A stretch of DNA of 64,000 bases from an uncultured Microbacterium sp. (GTDB lineage: Bacteria > Actinomycetota > Actinomycetes > Actinomycetales > Microbacteriaceae): contig CAJYHN010000002.1 in assembly GCA_913774665.1 (NCBI GenBank), positions 62,001-126,000 of the forward strand. Direction: 5' to 3'. The notes beneath the pieces were generated by a model. The model did no database searches. It worked only from the letters and a program-made list of their open reading frames with translations, and was not told where the DNA came from. Below are positions 8,386-17,129 of the stretch, in pieces (within the stretch, counting starts at the first letter, position 1; each line of letters starts with the position of its first letter). Made by a program: the position numbers and the translations under genes.

Positions 8386-8430
8386 GTGAACAGCTTGGGA
8401 GGACCGCACCGGGGCACCACGTATTCGCGC

Positions 8431-10044
8431 CTAGAACGGCGGCGGATCTGTGCCGTACCTGCCGCCCAGAGGCGAGGTCCAGGCCGTACCGTCGCCCGGG
8501 GGATGGTCGATGTCCCAACGGGTCTCGTGGCGGAGGCGATGGTGATGGCGACATTTGGGGTCGAGGTTGTCGTCGTCAGTGGTTCCGCCGTCGGCCCAGG
8601 CCGTGCGGTGGTCGATGTCGCACTCGCGGGCGGCCCGGCCGCAGCCGGGGAAGACGCAGGTGGGGGAGGTGACGCCGAGCCACCGTCGGAGGGCCACGGG
8701 AACGCGGTACGTCTTGCGATCGAGCACGAGCGGCGCGCCGGTCACGGGGTGGGTGAGGAGCCGGATCCACGAGGTGGCGCTGCCGGCGAGTCGCCGTGCG
8801 GTCTCGAGGTCGATCGGTCCGTAGCCCTCGAGCGTGGCGGGCTCGGTGCCGTGGCCGAGGAGGGTGAGCGCCGGGATCGTCACGACGACCGTCGCCGGGG
8901 GAGCAGTCCGGAAGGTGCGCTCAGCGGCAGGTGCGTGCGGTGCGGTGCTCTCTGTATCGGCGGTGGGCGGGGGCGGAACCGTCGCGTTCTGGCCCGGATC
9001 CTCCGTCATGGTGACGAGGTCGGCGAAGGCATCGGCCCGCAGCTGCGCGAGCGTGCGTTCTTCGTCGGATGCCGCCCGGAGGTGCCGGGCCGCGCGATTC
9101 AGCCGTGACATCACCGCGTGGGCGCGATCCGCGGGGAGAAGGGCGTGCAGGGATGCCATGCCGTCGAGCTCGGCCCTCATCCAGACACCGCGATCCTCGG
9201 CTGCCCGGCGATGACGATCCTCGAGGGATTCGGCATGGACGCGCTCGCGGATCGCACGGGCAGCGACCGCGAACTTCGCCGGGGGAAGGACGAGTGCGAG
9301 CGGACACGCTTCGTCGTCGAAACGCTGGAAAGCGGCGGCATCGCCCGCGGGGAGCGTCGACGCCAGTCGAGCTGCGTCGACCGCGTGCTTCTCGGAAAGG
9401 CGGCCCCCGCCGAAGGCGGTCCACAGCGACGGGCAACCGACGGCCAGCGTCCGTGCGTGGGCGGCCCTCGTCCGAACGGTCTGCTCGGGCAGACGCAGGC
9501 GGACGGCGACCTCGGCGACGGCGGCTCGCTCAGCGAGGTCCGCACGATCGCGACGCACGGCGCCCGGAGTGCGGCCGCGGGGATCGTTCCACGCGCGATC
9601 GAGAGTGGGATCCGGACCGACCCACGGAGTGGGATCGAAAGCGGCGTCGTCGAGGATCGCGAGAATCAGTCGGTACTCGTCGGCGGTCGCCCGCTGCCTG
9701 TCGGTGACGACGCACTCGAGGTGGCCCAGTCGCGCATCGATGTCAGAGGCCGCGGCGGCGTCGCCGTCAAGAGGCGAGAGCAGGTCTTCTATCGACCAGA
9801 CCTCGTCATGGTCGTCGAGGTCGAACGCCGTCGCGATGCCCGGCGTCGCGGCCGGGACCGTTGTGCAAGCCGATCCGCCCGGCAGCTCGGGTTCGTCGCC
9901 CGTCCACCACTCGACATCGCCGCTCTCTCGGAAAGCCGCCCATTCGGCTTCGCGTTCGAGCTCATCGTCGCTCGGCCAGGGCGCCCCGTCGCACTCCCGG
10001 AATACCGGTGTCGGCCGGCCTTCGGAGCGTACGGTGCGGGTCAT
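8431..10044 (-). CDS. DUF222 / HNH endonuclease-domain protein
   Basis: This 537-residue protein belongs to the large actinobacterial 13E12/DUF222 family. The N-terminal half is the helical DUF222 region (RLSEKHAVDAARL, then an ALLPADRAHAVMSRL-like segment). The C-terminus is an HNH nuclease: CVFPGCGRAARECDIDH, then NLDPKCRHHHRLRH, with two Cys pairs for zinc and the HNH histidines intact. The family is multicopy in many genomes and its biological role is unsettled. The ATG is six bases after TAGCGT (10056..10051), suggesting a leaderless mRNA. The nitrilase remnant follows it on the same strand. Confidence 0.9.
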   Translation of the reverse strand: MTRTVRSEGRPTPVFRECDGAPWPSDDELEREAEWAAFRESGDVEWWTGDEPELPGGSACTTVPAATPGIATAFDLDDHDEVWSIEDLLSPLDGDAAAASDIDARLGHLECVVTDRQRATADEYRLILAILDDAAFDPTPWVGPDPTLDRAWNDPRGRTPGAVRRDRADLAERAAVAEVAVRLRLPEQTVRTRAAHARTLAVGCPSLWTAFGGGRLSEKHAVDAARLASTLPAGDAAAFQRFDDEACPLALVLPPAKFAVAARAIRERVHAESLEDRHRRAAEDRGVWMRAELDGMASLHALLPADRAHAVMSRLNRAARHLRAASDEERTLAQLRADAFADLVTMTEDPGQNATVPPPPTADTESTAPHAPAAERTFRTAPPATVVVTIPALTLLGHGTEPATLEGYGPIDLETARRLAGSATSWIRLLTHPVTGAPLVLDRKTYRVPVALRRWLGVTSPTCVFPGCGRAARECDIDHRTAWADGGTTDDDNLDPKCRHHHRLRHETRWDIDHPPGDGTAWTSPLGGRYGTDPPPF

Positions 10045-10255
10045 GGCAGAACGCTAGCGCCGACCTCCGACATTGAGTCGAAGATCGGTTCGCCTCCCGC
10101 GGCGTGAACAAACGCGTCTTGCCCTGCGCGTCGAGGATCGGGGCCGGGCCGCGAGGGGGCGTTCCACCGCACCGGTCGGGGAGCGCGTTCCGCGGCATCG
10201 ATCGGGAGCACCGATCGTTCCGTCGTGCCGGTCGGGGCGCGCCGACCCACGACGA

Positions 10256-10292
10256 ATCGCCCCCGCGCCCGACAACCCGGGGCGGGGGCGAT
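10256..10292 (-). terminator. Hairpin terminator after the M1 peptidase gene
   Basis: A perfect 11-bp inverted repeat (10256..10266 with 10282..10292, ATCGCCCCCGC and its complement) lies 14 bases past the peptidase stop in the direction of transcription. No T tract follows. Confidence 0.7.
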
Positions 10293-10305
10293 CCTCGCGT
10301 CGCGC

Positions 10306-12684
10306 TCAGACAGACTCGACGCGACGAGCTCCACGCCGGCGTCGCACCGACGCGACCGACAGCACCGAGCCGCCGATCAGAGCCGCAACACCCCACAGGA
10401 TCGCCGCGATCGGTGCTTCCGAGCCCGTCGCTCCGAGCTGCCCGCGAGGGGCTGAGGCGACGGCCGCTCCCGGAGCCGACGGCGCGGGGACGGCCGCCGC
10501 GACGACCGGCCCGACGGGCGCGCTCGTGCGCGACTGGGTCAGGTATCCGGCCGCGCTCCCGGTGACTGTCACCGTCACCGTCCGTCCTACGGCGGTGGTC
10601 GGAATCGTGAAGGTGGGGGTCGTGGCATCCGGGATCGTGGTCCCGTCGACCGCCCACGAATACGCGAACGACGTGCCCTCGGTCCACCCGGGGGTGGTCG
10701 CCGTGAGCGTCGCGCCGGCCGTCGCGTCACCCGTGATGATCGGCGCCTGCGCGTCGACCGGGTACTCCTGCACGGCGAGGGTGCTCGAGCACGATGCGCA
10801 CGTTCCGCCGAGGCTTGCAGCGGCCTCGGCCGTCAGTGCTCCGCCCGAGACATCGTCGGCGACCGTCGCCTCGAACGTCGTCGTGGCCGTCCGGCCCGGT
10901 TCCGTCGCCGGAATGGTCCAGACGAGGACGTCGCCCGTGAGGGTCACACCGGCGGGCAGGGTCGCCTGATCGATGAAGGCGCGATCCAGGATGCCGCGGA
11001 CATCGAGCCTGGCGGTCGACGAAGCGAGTGGGACGAGTCCGGTGTTCTCCGCCGTGAGGGTGTAGGTTGCCGAGCCGCCGCGCTCGAGGGGGGCGATCGC
11101 AGAAGAGGACAGCGCGAGCGTGAACTCGTCAGGCCATGCGGGCTTGTCGGCATCCAGGATCCAGTCACGGTAGAACGACTGCAGGTCGCGGCCGGAGAGC
11201 TCCTCGGCGAGGGCGAGGAGGTCGGCGCCGGTCCTGCTCGTGCCGGCGTTACGCAGCTGCCACTGTTCGACGACGGGGAAGAACGCGTCGTCGCCGATCG
11301 CGATGCGCAGCGCCGCCCAGAACTGCGCCGAGCGGTCATAGGTCTGGTAGTCGTACAGAGAGGCCGAGTCGGTCTGCGCACCCGGGGCGATGGTCCAGCT
11401 GCTATCGCCCGCCGGGGTACTACTCCACGCGTCGAACTGCGCCTCGCGGGACGGAGTGCCCGCACCGAAGCCATCGCTGCCTGCGTAGAAGCTTTCGGCC
11501 CAGGTGGCCATGCCCTCGGCGATCCAGATGTCGGTCCACGTGGTGGGAGAGACGTTGTTGCCGTACCACTGGTGGGCGAGCTCGTGCACGAGGGTGCTGA
11601 ACCCGATCCGCGTCGGGAAGAAGGAGCGGTCCTGCGTCTCGAGCGCGTAGTTGATCCCGCGCGGGACGCGGTCCACCACGACGCCGGCGCTCCGCCCCGG
11701 GTAGGGCCCGTACACGGACTCGAGGTTGCGGATGATCGGGCCGAGCTGACCCACCGCCGTGGTCACGGTCGCCTTGTTGGCGGTCGTCGACGTCGAGTCG
11801 ACGAAGGACCACGCGGGGATGGTGCTGCCGTCGGTGAGCGTCACCGACGATTCGATGACGTCGTACCGTCCGATCGAGATGATGAGCAGCTCGGATGCCA
11901 TCTGCTTCGTCTGCTGCCAGGCCCAGGTCGTGCGGGTGCCGTCGGTCGACGGCGTCTTCGAGAGCAGTTCGCCGTTGCTGACCCCGGCGGCCGGGGCTGC
12001 TCCCGCGCCGGTCGCGTCGGAGAGGGTGGTCGGGACGTCGAGGGAGATCGAGTAGGTCGCCTTGTCGCCCGGAGTGTTGTTGTGCGGGAATCCGGTCATG
12101 TTGCCGACCGGCTGACCGAGCATCGTCGCCCCGTCGGTCGTGGCGTTCCACCCCTCGTACGAGCCGTCGGCGTCGACGTGGGCCTGCGGGACTCCGTGAT
12201 AGGCGACCGTGACGCGGAACTCAACGAAAACCGGGGTGGCGGGGGTCACGACGAGCTTGTGCCTGATCGCACCGGCGTCTGTCTCACGCAGCCATGCAGC
12301 GGGAGCGCCGTCCACCGTCACGGAGTCGACCACGAGTCCTTCGAAGTCGAGCGAGAAGCTGCGCAGCGGTTCGGCGGCGCGGGCGGTCATGGTCGAGGTC
12401 GCGACGATGGAGCCGGCCACGACGGAGCCGGTCTGAACCGCGTCGGGAGTCCAGGCGAGGTCGATGTCGTAGTCGAGAGCGTCGTAGCCGCCGTTGCCGA
12501 CGTTCGGGAACATGGCGTCGCCCGAGGAGCGCGCGCCGTCCATGGGGTCGGCCGCGAGCGCCGGGGTGACCGCGGCGACGGATGAGATGACGATCCCCGC
12601 CGCCAGCGCGGCGGTTCCGAGGACCCGGACGGACCGGCGGGAAAGGAGAGGGGGCGAGGGCGGAGCTGCCGGAGCCTGGCGCAT
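10306..12684 (-). CDS. Secreted, probably wall-anchored M1 family metallopeptidase
   Basis: From the ATG at 12684 this is 792 residues. A signal peptide (RRSVRVLGTAALAAGIVISS... ending in ALA) leads to an aminopeptidase-N-like beta domain. The zinc site HELAHQW is at about residue 366, with WIAEGMATW supplying the downstream Glu. After the catalytic region come beta-rich domains, including an Ig-like repeat with YSWAVDG. The end is LGATG, a hydrophobic segment and RRRRGARR, which resembles a sortase anchor with a non-standard LPXTG-type motif. An upstream in-frame ATG at 12807 is possible, but the 12684 start gives the proper signal peptide. Peptide substrates are unknown. Confidence 0.85.
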   Translation of the reverse strand: MRQAPAAPPSPPLLSRRSVRVLGTAALAAGIVISSVAAVTPALAADPMDGARSSGDAMFPNVGNGGYDALDYDIDLAWTPDAVQTGSVVAGSIVATSTMTARAAEPLRSFSLDFEGLVVDSVTVDGAPAAWLRETDAGAIRHKLVVTPATPVFVEFRVTVAYHGVPQAHVDADGSYEGWNATTDGATMLGQPVGNMTGFPHNNTPGDKATYSISLDVPTTLSDATGAGAAPAAGVSNGELLSKTPSTDGTRTTWAWQQTKQMASELLIISIGRYDVIESSVTLTDGSTIPAWSFVDSTSTTANKATVTTAVGQLGPIIRNLESVYGPYPGRSAGVVVDRVPRGINYALETQDRSFFPTRIGFSTLVHELAHQWYGNNVSPTTWTDIWIAEGMATWAESFYAGSDGFGAGTPSREAQFDAWSSTPAGDSSWTIAPGAQTDSASLYDYQTYDRSAQFWAALRIAIGDDAFFPVVEQWQLRNAGTSRTGADLLALAEELSGRDLQSFYRDWILDADKPAWPDEFTLALSSSAIAPLERGGSATYTLTAENTGLVPLASSTARLDVRGILDRAFIDQATLPAGVTLTGDVLVWTIPATEPGRTATTTFEATVADDVSGGALTAEAAASLGGTCASCSSTLAVQEYPVDAQAPIITGDATAGATLTATTPGWTEGTSFAYSWAVDGTTIPDATTPTFTIPTTAVGRTVTVTVTGSAAGYLTQSRTSAPVGPVVAAAVPAPSAPGAAVASAPRGQLGATGSEAPIAAILWGVAALIGGSVLSVASVRRRRGARRVESV

Positions 12685-12933
12685 GGGTTCTGTCGTCCGT
12701 TCAGAAGATGCGGCAGCGTCGTCTGAAAGAGCGCCGCCGAGATGGTTCTCGTTACCGTAGGGGCGGCACGTTTCGGCGGCGTGTCGAACAGGGGCAGAAT
12801 GCGTCACAGGAGATGCATAGGAGGATGCCGCGTCGGGCCGCCTCGGATCGACTCGGCGGCACCGCCGGACGGTGCGAGAACGCCGCGGCTGCCGGAGACG
12901 CCGCGCGATGCGGCGGCAACGCGCGAAGCGGGC

Positions 12934-13668
12934 TCAGCGGATCGGCCACGCCCCGTCGATCGCGGGAGCCGTGGCATCCAGCCGACCGATCTTCACGAAA
13001 TACTCCGTGAGGCTCTCGGCTTGCGCGCGGGCCCAGGCGATCTGGCGCGTGTGGAGCTCGTCGAGGGTCGGGGGCAGCCACGGGCCGAACTTCTCGGCGA
13101 GCGCGAGGGCGAGACGGCCGGCCGCGACCGCGTCGGCGCAGGCCTCGTGCGCGGACTCGAGGGGAACGCTGTAGTGCTCGGCGACGACAGAGAGCGTGCG
13201 CTTGCCGCGACGATAGCGGTCGAAGGTCTTGTCGACGACAAGGGGGTCGATGACGGGGGAGGGGGCGGCGATCGGCGCCACGCCGTGACGCACGGCCTCG
13301 TTCTTGAGCAGGGAGAAATCGAAGGGCGCGTTGTAGGCGACGACCGGAATGCCGGCGGCGAAGAGCGCCCCCAGCGCCTCGACGACTTCGGCCACCACCC
13401 GCGGTGCGGGGGAGCCCTCGGCGCGCGCACGTTCGGTCGAGATCCCGTGGATCGCCGCGGCCCCCGCGGGGATCTCGACGCCCGGGTCGGCGAGCCAGTC
13501 GCGGGCGTCGACGACGCGGCCGTCGGCGTCGAGGACACCCACGTGCGCTGTCACGATGCGATCGTTCTCGACGTCGATCCCGGTGGTCTCGAGGTCGAAC
13601 ACGCCCACGAGGCGCGCCCACTCGGGCGTCTGGAAGAGAGGGAGCGGCTCGGCCTGCCACGTGGTCAT
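12934..13668 (-). CDS. DnaQ-like 3'-5' exonuclease (DEDDh)
   Basis: This 244-residue exonuclease has motif Exo I FDLETTG near residue 24, Exo II YNAPFDFSLL, and Exo III AHEACADA with the DEDDh-type histidine. Proteins of this length in actinobacteria are annotated as polymerase III epsilon subunit-like or as free-standing 3'-5' exonucleases. The C-terminal helix-rich stretch after residue 190 is not a polymerase-binding motif I recognise. The ATG is six bases after TAGCGT (13680..13675), consistent with leaderless transcription. Confidence 0.88.
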   Translation of the reverse strand: MTTWQAEPLPLFQTPEWARLVGVFDLETTGIDVENDRIVTAHVGVLDADGRVVDARDWLADPGVEIPAGAAAIHGISTERARAEGSPAPRVVAEVVEALGALFAAGIPVVAYNAPFDFSLLKNEAVRHGVAPIAAPSPVIDPLVVDKTFDRYRRGKRTLSVVAEHYSVPLESAHEACADAVAAGRLALALAEKFGPWLPPTLDELHTRQIAWARAQAESLTEYFVKIGRLDATAPAIDGAWPIR

Positions 13669-13756
13669 GGGCTCACGCTAGAGCGGGCCTCCGACATCGC
13701 CGCCGAGGCGCGCAGGAACGGGGGTGGATGCCGTGGACTCGAGCAGGACGCGGGCG

Positions 13757-13891
13757 CCGCGCGGCCGGGGTCGAGTCGGCGGGGCGCGGCGCGGGCGCCG
13801 CGCGGGCCCCGCGCGGCCGGGATCGAGTCGGCGGGGCGAGGTGCGGGCGCGGCGCGGGCCCCGCGCGGCCGGGGTCGAGTCGGCGGGGTGA
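13757..13891. repeat. Tandem repeat, 52 bp x about 2.6
   Basis: CCGCGCGGCCGGGGTCGAG starts at 13757 and 13861, with a one-base variant at 13809, giving an exact 52-bp period. The third copy is partial. The segment is over 85 percent G+C and lies between the divergent exonuclease and hydrolase genes, upstream of both promoters. Confidence 0.88.
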
Positions 13892-13958
13892 GGGACGACG
13901 CGTGCCACGGGCGTCGGTCGGGAGGGGGCATGTCGGACCCCCCTCGTAGACTCGACCT

Positions 13959-14831
13959 ATGCCGAACCCCTACGCCGACCGCCTCGCTCAGATCCCCGTC
14001 GTGCGGCGCGAGGCGAGTGTCCTCGGGGGCACGACGGCGTACTGGGTCTACGGTGACGACGACGCCGAGACGACGATCGTCGCGGTTCACGGGTTCCGCG
14101 GCGAGCATCACGGACTCGATCCGGTGGTCGCGCATCTTCCCGGCATCCGGGTGATCTCTCCCGACCTTCCCGGCTTCGGCGAGACCGCGCCCCTCGGGGG
14201 ACGCCCGCACGACCTCGACACCTACGCCGCCTGGCTGCGCGCGTTCGTCGAGACCGTCGCTCCGGGGGCGATCGTGCTCGGCCACTCGTTCGGTTCGATC
14301 GTGTCGTCCGCGGCGGTGGCGGGCGGGTTGTCGACGCCCCGACTCATCCTCGTCAACCCGATCGGGGCTCCCGCGCTCGAGGGCCCTCGCGGAGTCCTGA
14401 CCCGTCTCGCGGTGTTCTACTACCTCGCCGGGGCGAAGCTGCCGCGCGCGATCGGCGAGGGACTGCTGCGCAACGGGCTCATCGTGCGCGTCATGAGCAA
14501 CGCCATGGCCAAGACCCGCGACCCCGACCTGCGGCGGTTCGTGCACGAACAGCACGACGAATACTTCTCGCGCTTCGCCGACCGCGACGTGCTGCACGAG
14601 GCCTTCGTCACGAGCGTCTCGCACGACGTGCGCGAGTTCGCCCCGCGCATCGCGCAGCCGACGCTGCTCATCGCGGCCGAGAAGGACGACATCACCCCGA
14701 TCGAGGCCGAGCGACACCTGGTGACGCTGTTCCCGGACGCCCGGCTCGTCGAGATTCCCGAGGTCGGACACCTGATCCACTACGAGACGCCGCAGGCCGC
14801 GGCGCGGGCGATCGTGGAGTTCCTCGGCTAG
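13959..14831 (+). CDS. Alpha/beta hydrolase
   Basis: This 290-residue alpha/beta hydrolase has the oxyanion motif HGFRG near 44, nucleophile GHSFGS with Ser110, and a C-terminal EVGHLIHYETP region holding the catalytic His. The EKDDITP segment provides the likely acid. It has no signal peptide. The substrate is unknown; the family includes esterases, C-C hydrolases and haloalkane dehalogenase-like proteins. TAGACT (13947..13952) lies six bases before the ATG, so it is likely leaderless. Its stop overlaps the convergent CGNR regulator by four bases. Confidence 0.88.
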   Translation: MPNPYADRLAQIPVVRREASVLGGTTAYWVYGDDDAETTIVAVHGFRGEHHGLDPVVAHLPGIRVISPDLPGFGETAPLGGRPHDLDTYAAWLRAFVETVAPGAIVLGHSFGSIVSSAAVAGGLSTPRLILVNPIGAPALEGPRGVLTRLAVFYYLAGAKLPRAIGEGLLRNGLIVRVMSNAMAKTRDPDLRRFVHEQHDEYFSRFADRDVLHEAFVTSVSHDVREFAPRIAQPTLLIAAEKDDITPIEAERHLVTLFPDARLVEIPEVGHLIHYETPQAAARAIVEFLG

Positions 14832-15382
14832 GCCTCGGCTCGACGCTTGCGGTACGCGTTCACGTTCATGCGGTTGCCGCAGTTGCCCGCGTCGCAGTAG
14901 CGCTTCGAGCCGTTCTTCGAGAAGTCGACGTACACGCCCTCGCAGTCATCCGCCTCGCAGACGCGCACGCGCGCGTACTCATCAGCCCGGATGACGTCGA
15001 CGAAGGCCAACGCCGCCTCCACCAGGATGCGCGTGGCCAGGGGATCCGCGGGGTCGCTCGCGTGGATGTGCCAGTCGAGCCCGTCGTGGCGCACGAGCTG
15101 GGGGAGCGCGCGCCCATCGGCGAGCATGGCGTTCACCAGGGGGACCGCCCCGTCGCGATCCGCACTCCACAGCTTCAGCAGACGGGGTCGGATGCCGCGG
15201 ACGGCGGCGAGCTCGCGGGCGTCGCGCGTGCGCGAACCCGTGTAGCCGTGGCGGTCGGTGAAGGCCTCGAGATCCCCGACGTCGATGAGGGTGTCGACCC
15301 CGCTCGCCTCGGTGTGCGGCAGGGTGTTCACGAGGTCGACGGCGGCGCGCAGCACCAATTCGGTGTCACGAATGAAGACCAC
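14828..15382 (-). CDS. CGNR zinc-finger transcription regulator
   Basis: This 184-residue protein has an N-terminal ABATE-type ligand-sensing region and a C-terminal CGNR zinc finger with Cys142, Cys147, Cys163 and Cys168. The NCGNRMNVNAYRKRR tail matches the DNA-binding end of the family. The start is a GTG with AGGAG six bases upstream. It is transcribed divergently from an EamA exporter, with a perfect inverted repeat over both predicted -10 elements. A role as local repressor or activator of the exporter and of itself is a strong inference. Confidence 0.92.
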   Translation of the reverse strand: MVFIRDTELVLRAAVDLVNTLPHTEASGVDTLIDVGDLEAFTDRHGYTGSRTRDARELAAVRGIRPRLLKLWSADRDGAVPLVNAMLADGRALPQLVRHDGLDWHIHASDPADPLATRILVEAALAFVDVIRADEYARVRVCEADDCEGVYVDFSKNGSKRYCDAGNCGNRMNVNAYRKRRAEA

Positions 15383-15409
15383 GTTGACTCCTGACAGGTA
15401 GAGGCCGTA

Positions 15410-15444
15410 CTGTCACGAGTGTAAACCCCCTTCACTCGTGACAG
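15410..15444. promoter_or_regulatory. Perfect inverted-repeat operator between CGNR regulator and exporter
   Basis: CTGTCACGAGTG (15410..15421) and CACTCGTGACAG (15433..15444) are exact reverse complements with 11 bases between. The operator overlaps a rightward -10 TACTGT (15408..15413) and a leftward -10 TACACT (15423..15418). A further half-site, TGTCACGAATG, lies at 15364..15374 inside the first codons of the regulator gene. Confidence 0.85.
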
Positions 15445-15453
15445 CAGGCCCGC

Positions 15454-16446
15454 ATGACCACGTCTCCCGTGACCCTCCCGCGTCCCGCCCACCGCGGATC
15501 CACCGCCGTCACCGGCCTCGCGATCGCCGTCGCCTCGGCCCTGGCGTTCTCGTCCAGCGGCCCGTTCGTCAAACCCCTGCTCGACGGCGGCTGGTCGCTC
15601 GGCGCGGTGCTGCTCGTGCGCATGGGCCTCGCCGCCCTCCTGCTCTCGCCCGCGCTGATCCTCGCCATCCGCCGTCAGCGCGGATTCCTGCGCCGACACG
15701 GGCTGCTCATCATCGCGTTCGGGCTCACCGCGGTGGCCGGCTGCCAGCTGTTCTACTTCGCGGCGATGCAGCGGATGCCGGTCGCCGTCGCCCTGCTCAT
15801 CCAGTACATCGCCCCGGTGCTCATCGTCATCGCGGTCTGGGTGCGCACCCGACGCTCGCCGTCGAAGGCGGTGCTCATCGGCTCCGTCGTCGCGATGGCC
15901 GGTCTCGTGCTCGTCGTCGACATCAGCGGAGCGCGCTTCGACCTTCTCGGCACGATCTTCGCGCTGTGCGCGGCGGTCTGCGCCGCGGCCTACTTCGTCA
16001 TCGCCGGGCGCGCGGGCGACGATCTCCCCCCGCTCGCCCTCGCCGCGGGCGGCCTGCTGACGGGAACCCTGCTCATGGGCGTGCTGGTGGTCACGGGGGT
16101 GCTGCCCTTCGCCGCACCCTCGATCACCGTGTCGCTCGCGGGACTCGAGCTCCCCGGCATCCTGCCGCTGCTGTGGGTGGGCGGCGTGGCGACCACCGTG
16201 GGCTACGCGCTCGGGGTGATCGCGGTGCCGCTCATCGGCTCGCGGCTCGCCTCGTTCGTGGGTCTCAGCGAGGTGCTGTTCGCCCTCGGGTTCGCGTGGC
16301 TGCTGCTCGGCGAGACGCCGGCGCCGGTCCAGTTCGTGGGCGGGGCACTGATCCTGGTGGGCGTGGTTCTCGTGCGGATGGATGCCGGTGGAGCGGTCGA
16401 GGAGAAGACCGAGACGGCGAGCATCCCGGTGGTGCCGGCGCCGTAG
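15454..16446 (+). CDS. EamA/DMT-family exporter
   Basis: This 330-residue membrane protein has ten predicted helices in two EamA repeats, each with the usual small-residue packing (SALAFSSSGPFVKPLL in the first; FVGLSEVLFALGFAWLLLGE in the second). Members export amino acids, purines or other small metabolites; the substrate here is not evident. It is divergent from the CGNR regulator, and the shared operator ends nine bases before its ATG, so it is very likely the regulator's target. Confidence 0.88.
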   Translation: MTTSPVTLPRPAHRGSTAVTGLAIAVASALAFSSSGPFVKPLLDGGWSLGAVLLVRMGLAALLLSPALILAIRRQRGFLRRHGLLIIAFGLTAVAGCQLFYFAAMQRMPVAVALLIQYIAPVLIVIAVWVRTRRSPSKAVLIGSVVAMAGLVLVVDISGARFDLLGTIFALCAAVCAAAYFVIAGRAGDDLPPLALAAGGLLTGTLLMGVLVVTGVLPFAAPSITVSLAGLELPGILPLLWVGGVATTVGYALGVIAVPLIGSRLASFVGLSEVLFALGFAWLLLGETPAPVQFVGGALILVGVVLVRMDAGGAVEEKTETASIPVVPAP

Positions 16447-16487
16447 CCGGGAGATCCGGTCGGGCGGCGTGCTCCGGATGCCGCGGG

Positions 16488-16973
16488 CTAGATGTCCTCG
16501 CGCGCCAGCTGCATCAGCGGTCCGACGCGGTAGCCGATGACCTCGCCCATCACGAGCGACGTCTCGGTGCGCTCGACGCCCTCGATGGCCAGGATCCGGG
16601 CGTCGGTGTCGAACAGGTGCTGGGTGTCTCGGCACGCCACCCGCACGAGCAGGTCGACCTGACCGCTGAGGCCGTGCGCCTGCAGGACCTCGGGCACCTT
16701 GGCGAGCTCCGCACGGATCGCCGGCAGCTCCGCCTGCCGGACCGTCACCTGCAGGAACGCCTCGATGGGAAAGCCCAGCGCCTCGGCCGACAGCGTGCGT
16801 TCGTACGAGAGGAAGACGCCCCCGCGTTCCAGGCGGCTCATGCGCGCCTGGACCGTGTTCCGAGAAAGTCCGAGCTTCTCGGCGAGCGCGACGACGGTGG
16901 CGCGCGGATCGGCGGACAGGGCGCGGAGGAGGTCGAGGTCGACCGCGTCGAGCTTGCTCATGGTGCGAAACAT
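16488..16973 (-). CDS. Lrp/AsnC-family transcription regulator
   Basis: This 161-residue protein has an N-terminal helix-turn-helix (LDAVDLDLLRALSADPRATV, then LGLSRNTVQARMSRLE) and a C-terminal RAM domain that binds amino acids. It is divergent from bkdA, so it is probably the branched-chain-responsive BkdR-type regulator of the ketoacid dehydrogenase operon; that is inference from position. Two starts are possible, 16973 and 16961; neither has a good ribosome site, and the second leaves the usual N-terminus. Confidence 0.9.
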   Translation of the reverse strand: MFRTMSKLDAVDLDLLRALSADPRATVVALAEKLGLSRNTVQARMSRLERGGVFLSYERTLSAEALGFPIEAFLQVTVRQAELPAIRAELAKVPEVLQAHGLSGQVDLLVRVACRDTQHLFDTDARILAIEGVERTETSLVMGEVIGYRVGPLMQLAREDI

Positions 16974-17129
16974 TAGCAGCGTGAAGGTCGGTCGCGGTGG
17001 GCACTGTGCTCAATATGACGGGGAGGTCTTGAGCGGGGTGCATTCCGCGCGTACGGTCGGCCTCGTCGGCGGTGCTGCCGGCATCCGTACGCCCCGGCTC
17101 TCACGAGGAGCCCGGGCCGCACTGGAGGG

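Noticed and set aside
7253-8389. A plus-strand frame through the 24-bp repeats encoding GAGLVVGG units
   Set aside because: The minus strand gives a recognisable nitrilase N-terminus and catalytic motifs on either side of the repeats; the plus translation has no flanking homology and overlaps rpmE2.
8431-10044. HNH gene as part of a mobile element or intein
   Set aside because: No terminal repeats, integrase or host-gene interruption; DUF222/HNH proteins are common stand-alone chromosomal genes in actinobacteria.
17049-17092. Inverted repeat GCGTACGG...CCGTACGC upstream of bkdA as Lrp operator
   Set aside because: The arms are only 8 bp and 28 bases apart, and Lrp-type sites are usually A+T-rich; the evidence is too weak to list as a feature.
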